Positions 63,101 through 64,000 of a stretch of DNA of 64,000 nt are shown here, in pieces. Source of the DNA: Arion vulgaris. Taxonomy: Eukaryota; Mollusca; Gastropoda; Stylommatophora; Arionidae. How positions within the stretch are numbered: position 1 is the first letter of the stretch; every line of letters begins with the position of its first letter. A program made the position numbers and the translations under genes. The DNA lies in NCBI GenBank assembly GCA_020796225.1, contig CM036755.1, forward strand, positions 87,055,303 through 87,119,302, written 5' to 3'. The notes under the pieces were generated by a model. It was not told the DNA's origin and did not search any database. It saw only the letters and a list, made by a program, of their open reading frames with translations.

Positions 63101-63627
63101 GTGCAATGAAGTCAATCCATCTTTAGACACTTTAAATGCCCATGTAGTGTAGGGGCGCAAGGCACAAAGAATAGTACCACTGCGACCTACAAGACATATC
63201 GTAAGAGGCGACTGATGTAGGACCTAGGAAGCTACCTAGTAAATAAAAAGCATCGCAAAAATTGGATGTGCTGGCCTACTTGTAGGAACATAACTGGCAC
63301 AACGTACAATTATTCTGAGGCTCAGATCACATACAAATCACACAGAGTGGTTAACAAGTGGTCGATATGGAGCCTTAGAAGAAGAAGACCCTTTAAAAAG
63401 CACTTTTACCCCCAACTCTCTCTCTCTCTACTTACGAAGATGGTGTTTGTGCTGCTGTGTTGATTTGTTGAACCAGTGAATCCTGCGGACAGCCACTGAC
63501 TCCACAGATTTCATTCTGACCGGGAAAATGTTGAGTAATCGTGACCATCCTCCACCACAAAGTAAACCGGTGCTCCAACGGATAAATACTTGGATAAATT
63601 GTGGAAATAATTCAGTACATACGAATC
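47949..63627 (-). CDS. NPC1: NPC1, last nine exons (gene span within window; 5' end missing)
   Basis: Nine exons on the - strand join in correct phase and encode about 434 residues, equivalent to roughly the last third of human NPC1. NPC1 is a 13-pass late endosomal/lysosomal membrane protein that takes cholesterol from NPC2 and exports it. The window holds the end of the second large luminal loop with its Cys and glycosylation sites, the final membrane bundle (related to RND permeases and Patched) and the cytosolic tail. The N-terminal sterol-binding domain and the sterol-sensing domain lie beyond 64000. The gene converges on the DIDO1-like gene with 7.5 kb between stop codons. Introns hold many tandem arrays. 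Confidence 0.93.
48195..48440 (+). mobile_element. SINE S1 copy
   Basis: Head GGATTAGAGTGCTGGCTCCC, B-box GGGTTCAATCCCCC, tail ACACAGGCAGTAACGACAG. Followed directly by an RNase H scrap (48440-48600, [20 protein letters not shown]). Confidence 0.82.
48890..49050. repeat. Minisatellite, about 46-bp unit, about three copies
   Basis: Copies of CCCACTGGTCCCAAGTTCCT and GAAGTCAATTTGTCAGT, somewhat diverged. Confidence 0.75.
49110..49272 (-). CDS. NPC1: NPC1 exon: last two transmembrane segments
   Basis: Acceptor CATCGAACAG, donor GTAAGC, phase 0 in and 1 out. It encodes [20 protein letters not shown] and [20 protein letters not shown], ending LPVFLSYLG. This matches the SGITLTKxGG...[29 protein letters not shown] region that ends the membrane part of NPC1. 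Confidence 0.95.
49350..50240 (+). mobile_element. SINE S1 split by an amplified TTAA MITE
   Basis: The S1 head is at 49350 (GGCCGAATGGATTAGAGCG); the S1 tail resumes at 50163 (TTAAATGCCCTAGGCTCTCA) and ends GGCAGTAATGACA. The MITE lies between TTAA 49504-49507 and TTAA 50163-50166. An intact S1 at 56430-56665 has ATTAAATTCC at the same place, so the insertion site is exact. Confidence 0.88.
49491..50110. repeat. Tandem array of the SINE/MITE junction, 52-55-bp unit, about 12 copies
   Basis: Each unit joins GTCAGCCAGGCGACCA (from SINE S1) with TTAACTCCTTGTGGACCAAA and CGCACTAAAGGGC (from the MITE). The unit can only have formed after the MITE had inserted in this SINE. Confidence 0.9.
50490..50805 (-). 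pseudogene. Reverse transcriptase 3' end fragment
   Basis: The - strand reads [20 protein letters not shown] and, in another frame, ARQVLFWNP. It is the uninterrupted relative of 9945-10990. It ends 50 bp from NPC1 exon 50859. Confidence 0.75.
50859..50972 (-). CDS. NPC1: NPC1 exon: [14 protein letters not shown] block
   Basis: Thirty-eight codons, phase 0 to 0, acceptor CCCATATCAACAG, donor GTAAGG. It encodes [20 protein letters not shown] and [13 protein letters not shown]. GIxVEFCSHI and ERAxEALAxMGSSV are signature blocks of NPC1 and related permeases, near the conserved charged residues of the membrane core. Confidence 0.95.
51003..51540. other. NPC1 intron without recognisable gene
   Basis: Contains a short tandem (GTGTGCTGCCTTCATGTGGG, twice to three times near 51190-51240) and two similar 60-bp segments (51080-51160 and 51470-51530, both with CTTCATGCATAAT-type text). 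Confidence 0.5.
51567..51798 (-). CDS. NPC1: NPC1 exon: three transmembrane segments of the C-terminal bundle
   Basis: Acceptor GAAATCCCCAG, donor GTAAGT, phase 2 in and 0 out. It encodes [19 protein letters not shown] and then hydrophobic segments ([38 protein letters not shown]) ending [12 protein letters not shown]. These match the YVFYEQYL and SLNAVSLVNLVM blocks of NPC1, part of the permease-like fold. The acceptor lacks a strong pyrimidine tract in its last bases but is preceded by 1.3 kb without AG. Confidence 0.93.
51801..53127 (-). repeat. 1.3-kb minisatellite before an NPC1 acceptor, free of AG
   Basis: About 45 units of 27-30 bp; on the transcribed (-) strand the unit is CTTACATCGTCATCATGTTC plus TATATTCT, with a variable number of CAT/CGT triplets. 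From the acceptor at 51799-51801 up to 53127 the - strand has no AG. AA and GA are also almost absent, so all three - frames are open without being coding. Units resemble the start of the exon (GTGTTCTATGTGTTCTATG). Confidence 0.93.
53130..53480 (-). pseudogene. RNase H C-terminal fragment
   Basis: The complement reads [28 protein letters not shown], AWVEI and [14 protein letters not shown]. It is the same family as 10058-10699 and 57600-58010. Confidence 0.7.
53563..53704 (-). CDS. NPC1: NPC1 exon: [15 protein letters not shown] block, acceptor repeated upstream
   Basis: Acceptor CTCTCACACAG, donor GTAAAA, phase 1 in and 2 out. It encodes [20 protein letters not shown] and [19 protein letters not shown], ending HYNVFPYS across the junction, matching the YFMTYHTVLQTSxDFIxALKxAR stretch of human NPC1; NIT and NET are sequons. 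The acceptor and first 14 exonic bases belong to a 39-bp tandem repeat, so seven near-identical acceptors lie in a row and the true start could vary. Confidence 0.9.
53701..53965 (-). repeat. Seven tandem copies of an NPC1 splice acceptor, 39-bp unit
   Basis: On the - strand each unit reads TTTGATCTCTCACACAG then CCACATACTTTATG, that is pyrimidine tract, acceptor and first exon codons. Acceptor AG positions (as CT on +) are at 53705, 53744, 53783, 53822, 53859, 53898 and 53937. Spacing is 39 bp except one step of 37. The 13 codons per unit are open, so the nearest three upstream acceptors are in frame with the exon. Confidence 0.92.
54015..54435. repeat. Minisatellite in NPC1 intron, about 29-bp unit, about 14 copies
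   Basis: Units contain CGCAACAATAGCC, a C run and CAACGAGACACTAA on the + strand. Length varies with the C run, and two-unit blocks alternate. It contains AG on both strands and is not next to an acceptor. Confidence 0.9.
54585..54652 (-). CDS. NPC1: NPC1 short exon: GHAAYGSGV block
   Basis: Only 68 bp, acceptor TTTTATTTTTATTAG, donor GTAATT. It encodes [21 protein letters not shown], equivalent to the KGGHAAYSSAV segment of human NPC1, with a possible N-glycosylation site (NDT). Both splice phases fit the flanking exons. Confidence 0.9.
54833..55545 (+). mobile_element. SINE S2, full length, split by SINE S4
   Basis: Head GGGGGTCTCTGTGGCATAGA, body to 55127, then S4, then S2 tail from 55399 (ATGACATCGGAGACCCTCG, GCTGAGATCTTCCTGTGTAA) to ATGATGGTCCTATCAATCAA. 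ATCTTCAAAT at 55118-55127 and 55399-55408 is the target-site duplication of S4. Confidence 0.88.
55128..55398 (+). mobile_element. SINE S4 copy with 10-bp target-site duplication
   Basis: Starts near GCCCGAGTGGTTACCGGCAC and has GTCAAGAATAGAACCATTG, the core CATGTCGTAAGAGGCGACTA, a TGTGCAATGTATACACGG block and the tail CGAACGCAAAGAAGAAG. Full length, about 270 bp. Confidence 0.9.
55546..55960. other. NPC1 intron, one hairpin repeat and unassigned sequence
   Basis: 55545-55590 has TCTAATCCTGTTTGACATCA and CAGAATAAGAAGAG, a member of the hairpin family. The rest (55600-55960) shows no recognisable feature. Confidence 0.5.
55961..56230 (-). pseudogene. RNase H terminal fragment
   Basis: The - strand reads [38 protein letters not shown] and [14 protein letters not shown] text, with TGACTGTACCAGTTTGATT duplicated at about 56050-56095. 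Confidence 0.6.
56240..56375. repeat. Tandem repeat, about 37-bp unit, four copies
   Basis: Copies of CGACAGACACAGTTTGTCCG and CTGTCTCATTGATAT with one or two differences. Confidence 0.88.
56432..56665 (+). mobile_element. SINE S1 copy, best preserved
   Basis: Head GGAGCGTCTGGCCAAATGG (A-box TGGCCAAATGG), B-box GGGTTCAATCCCCGG, body with CTAACCTGAACAGTCTTGGC and tail AGCGGTATTACAGGCAGCAA. Useful as the family reference. Confidence 0.9.
56690..57100 (-). pseudogene. RNase H fragment with largely intact frame
   Basis: The - strand reads [40 protein letters not shown] and [23 protein letters not shown], GHAGVxGxExAD and DFLA match the RNase H core, with the GHAGV His and the final Asp kept. 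It contains few breaks, so it may be fairly young. Confidence 0.78.
57247..57373 (-). CDS. NPC1: NPC1 exon: luminal loop, [10 protein letters not shown] block
   Basis: Acceptor CTCTGTTGTACAG, donor GTAAGT, phase 1 in and 0-based remainder 2 out. It encodes [18 protein letters not shown] and [20 protein letters not shown]. It carries CxxC, an N-glycosylation sequon (NQT) and the conserved FLPxFLxDNPxxKC segment of NPC1. Confidence 0.93.
57393..57620. repeat. Minisatellite, about 16-bp unit, about 13 copies
   Basis: Units CATCAAGTCATACGCT with CATATGCT and CATACACT variants. It starts 20 bp upstream of NPC1 exon 57373 on the transcribed strand and contains AG (TGAG) in most units, an exception among acceptor-linked arrays. 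Confidence 0.88.
57600..58010 (+). pseudogene. RNase H fragment
   Basis: Reads [40 protein letters not shown] and [17 protein letters not shown]. It is the + strand relative of 10058-10699, with [15 protein letters not shown] intact. Confidence 0.8.
58086..58391 (-). other. Orphan 101-codon Cys-rich open frame in NPC1 intron
   Basis: The - strand frame starts [20 protein letters not shown] and includes [19 protein letters not shown] and [20 protein letters not shown]. It has nine or more Cys and little low complexity. I do not recognise a family. It is in the same orientation as NPC1, between exons 58771 and 57373 that splice in phase without it. It could be a captured exon, part of a retroelement or chance. 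Confidence 0.25.
58590..58770 (+). repeat. Repeat module and retrotransposon tail next to NPC1 exon
   Basis: 58590-58640 has TCTGAAATCGGAGAAGCCTG and a G run with CACTGATAATAAG, shared with several elements here. 58640-58762 is an RNase H end ([13 protein letters not shown]) that touches the exon donor region. Confidence 0.6.
58771..58883 (-). CDS. NPC1: NPC1 exon: luminal loop, [10 protein letters not shown] block
   Basis: Acceptor TTTCTTGCCCTCAG, donor GTATGT, phase 2 in and 1 out. It encodes [20 protein letters not shown] followed by [16 protein letters not shown]. The SSWxDDYFxW...CCR core is strongly conserved in NPC1, and the vicinal Cys pair takes part in luminal disulfides. Confidence 0.93.
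59065..62000 (-). pseudogene. Reverse transcriptase C-terminal fragment inflated by an internal array
   Basis: The right part (61860-62000) reads, on the -, [20 protein letters not shown] and [13 protein letters not shown]; the left part (59065-59400) continues with [32 protein letters not shown] and an end near 59065. In relatives (26990-27330, 46900-47580) these parts are adjacent. Here 2.5 kb of 49-bp units separates them. Confidence 0.82.
59389..61945. repeat. Large minisatellite, 49-bp unit, about 52 copies
   Basis: Unit TTCTGATATCTTTCAATGTA plus TTCAGTGCATGAAGTTATGC plus CCACCATGC. Variants (CTCTACTTC, TTCGGTGC, TCCACTATGC) are arranged in mixed blocks. On the - strand the unit is the coding sequence for [17 protein letters not shown] of the surrounding reverse transcriptase fragment. 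Confidence 0.95.
62001..62255. repeat. Minisatellite of about 20-23-bp units with hairpin symmetry
   Basis: Units ATACCTTGAGGTACATTGGG and ATATATACCTTTGAGGTACA alternate. TACCTTGAGGTA is itself a short palindrome, so single strands can form hairpins in series. Confidence 0.88.
62256..62470 (-). mobile_element. SINE with tRNA-like head (family shared with 50-300)
   Basis: On the - strand it starts GAGCTGCAGTAGCGTAGTTG, has GGGTTCAATTCCAC as B-box region, GTCGACCCAGCCTCAATTGG and an end near TAACACTGTATT. Same order as 50-300. Confidence 0.7.
62640..63045 (+). mobile_element. SINE S2, full length
   Basis: Head GGGTCTCTGTAGCATAGAGG, B-box GGTTCGATCCC, body TTTTTCCAGAGTTCCCTGAT, junction AATTACATCGGGGACCCTCA and tail TGCAATCAATGAATCAAT. 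An uninterrupted reference copy of about 400 bp. A second head-like block lies just before it (62587-62640). Confidence 0.85.
63140..63390 (+). mobile_element. SINE S3 copy
   Basis: Starts TGCCCATGTAGTGTAGGGGC; has AGAATAGTACCACTGCGACC, the core CATATCGTAAGAGGCGACTG, CTACTTGTAGGAACATAACT and the tail AGAAGAAGA. It ends 40 bp before the NPC1 exon donor at 63435. Confidence 0.85.
63436..63627 (-). CDS. NPC1: NPC1 exon: second luminal loop, [11 protein letters not shown] block (one-base frameshift)
   Basis: Acceptor TTATTATCCAG, donor GTAAGT. It encodes [17 protein letters not shown] in one frame and [20 protein letters not shown] in the next; both match human NPC1 in order. The break lies in the A4 run at 63525-63528 (TTTT on the coding strand). 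With one base fewer the exon is 191 bp and its phase (2 out) fits the next exon. Probably a homopolymer error. Confidence 0.88.
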
Positions 63628-63744
63628 CTGGATAATAACAAAAACATAACAGAGTAAGAGATAAGTAAAACGACAACAAACAGATCAAACTATTAACTTC
63701 TAATTCTTACAGGCTTACAATGGAATAACAAAAACATAAAAAAA

Positions 63745-63925
63745 CTGTTGTTACTGCCTGTAATATCACTTTTTAGTGCGGTGTAGGATGGGGGGGGGAT
63801 ATATATATATATGCATGAAGAATTTAATGGCCGCATGACTAGTTCAGTCGTCGTAAAACTGTTCAGATTAGGTTAGACTAAAACTCCTCGGTTGTACAGG
63901 GCATTGAACCCGGAGTTTGTGCAAT
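63745..63925 (-). mobile_element. SINE S1, tail and body
   Basis: The complement has TTACTGCCTGTAATATCACT and GAATTTAATGGCCGCATGAC. The head is degraded. A G run and TA microsatellite lie at 63790-63812. 63926-64000 holds the repeat shared with 18040 and 42110. Confidence 0.7.
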
Positions 63926-64000
63926 GCTCTCTGCAGATAGAATGCCATCTCTGCCGACAGGGATGGAGCCATATGGGGAAACCTGGAACCCAGAGTTTGT

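Overview
The window is nuclear DNA of an animal. Genes are split into short exons with GT-AG introns of 0.5 to 8 kb, and the introns are full of decayed non-LTR retrotransposon 3' ends, tRNA-headed SINEs, small TTAA-type transposons and an unusual number of tandem arrays. No prokaryotic features are present. The gene content and repeat style suggest a non-vertebrate bilaterian, possibly a lophotrochozoan, but I cannot name a species.

Two protein-coding genes lie tail to tail. On the + strand, 3032-40409 carries most of a DIDO1/PHF3-family transcription regulator: PHD finger (second half), a Cys-rich exon, a disordered linker, TFIIS-like central domain, SPOC domain, His-rich and PYxP-type segments, and a Ser/Thr- and Pro-rich tail ending at a stop codon at 40407-40409. 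Its first exons are to the left of the window. On the - strand, 63627-47949 carries the last nine exons of NPC1, the late-endosomal/lysosomal sterol transporter: second luminal loop, last membrane bundle and cytosolic tail. Its earlier exons are to the right of the window. Splice phases agree at nearly every junction, provided that three single-base homopolymer insertions (at 17330-17333, 19425-19426 and 63525-63528) are treated as sequence errors.

The rest is repeat. I could define several families from copies inside the window, some with target-site duplications: SINE S1 (tRNA-like head, GGCAGTAA tail), SINE S2 (second tRNA-like head), the related SINEs S3 and S4 (heads starting GCCCATGTGG / GCCCGAGTGG, common core CATGTCGTAAGAGGCGACT, GAA-rich tail), a third tRNA-like SINE at both ends of the window, a TTAA-flanked MITE, and two palindromic tail-to-tail SINE-like dimers. 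Many 5'-truncated retrotransposon pieces encode the end of reverse transcriptase, RNase H or an AP-endonuclease, and are broken.

The most unusual pattern is in the introns. Several minisatellites that run directly into a 3' splice site contain no AG on the transcribed strand over long distances (about 280 nt before 3032, about 3.2 kb before 17313, about 510 nt before 32881, about 1.3 kb before NPC1 exon 51798; a related case lies before 11464). Most arrays away from splice sites do contain AG. In addition, the acceptor of the NPC1 exon at 53704 is itself duplicated seven times in 39-bp steps, the nearest ones in frame. Other arrays have visible origins: one grew from a MITE/SINE insertion junction, and one from the end of a reverse transcriptase gene.
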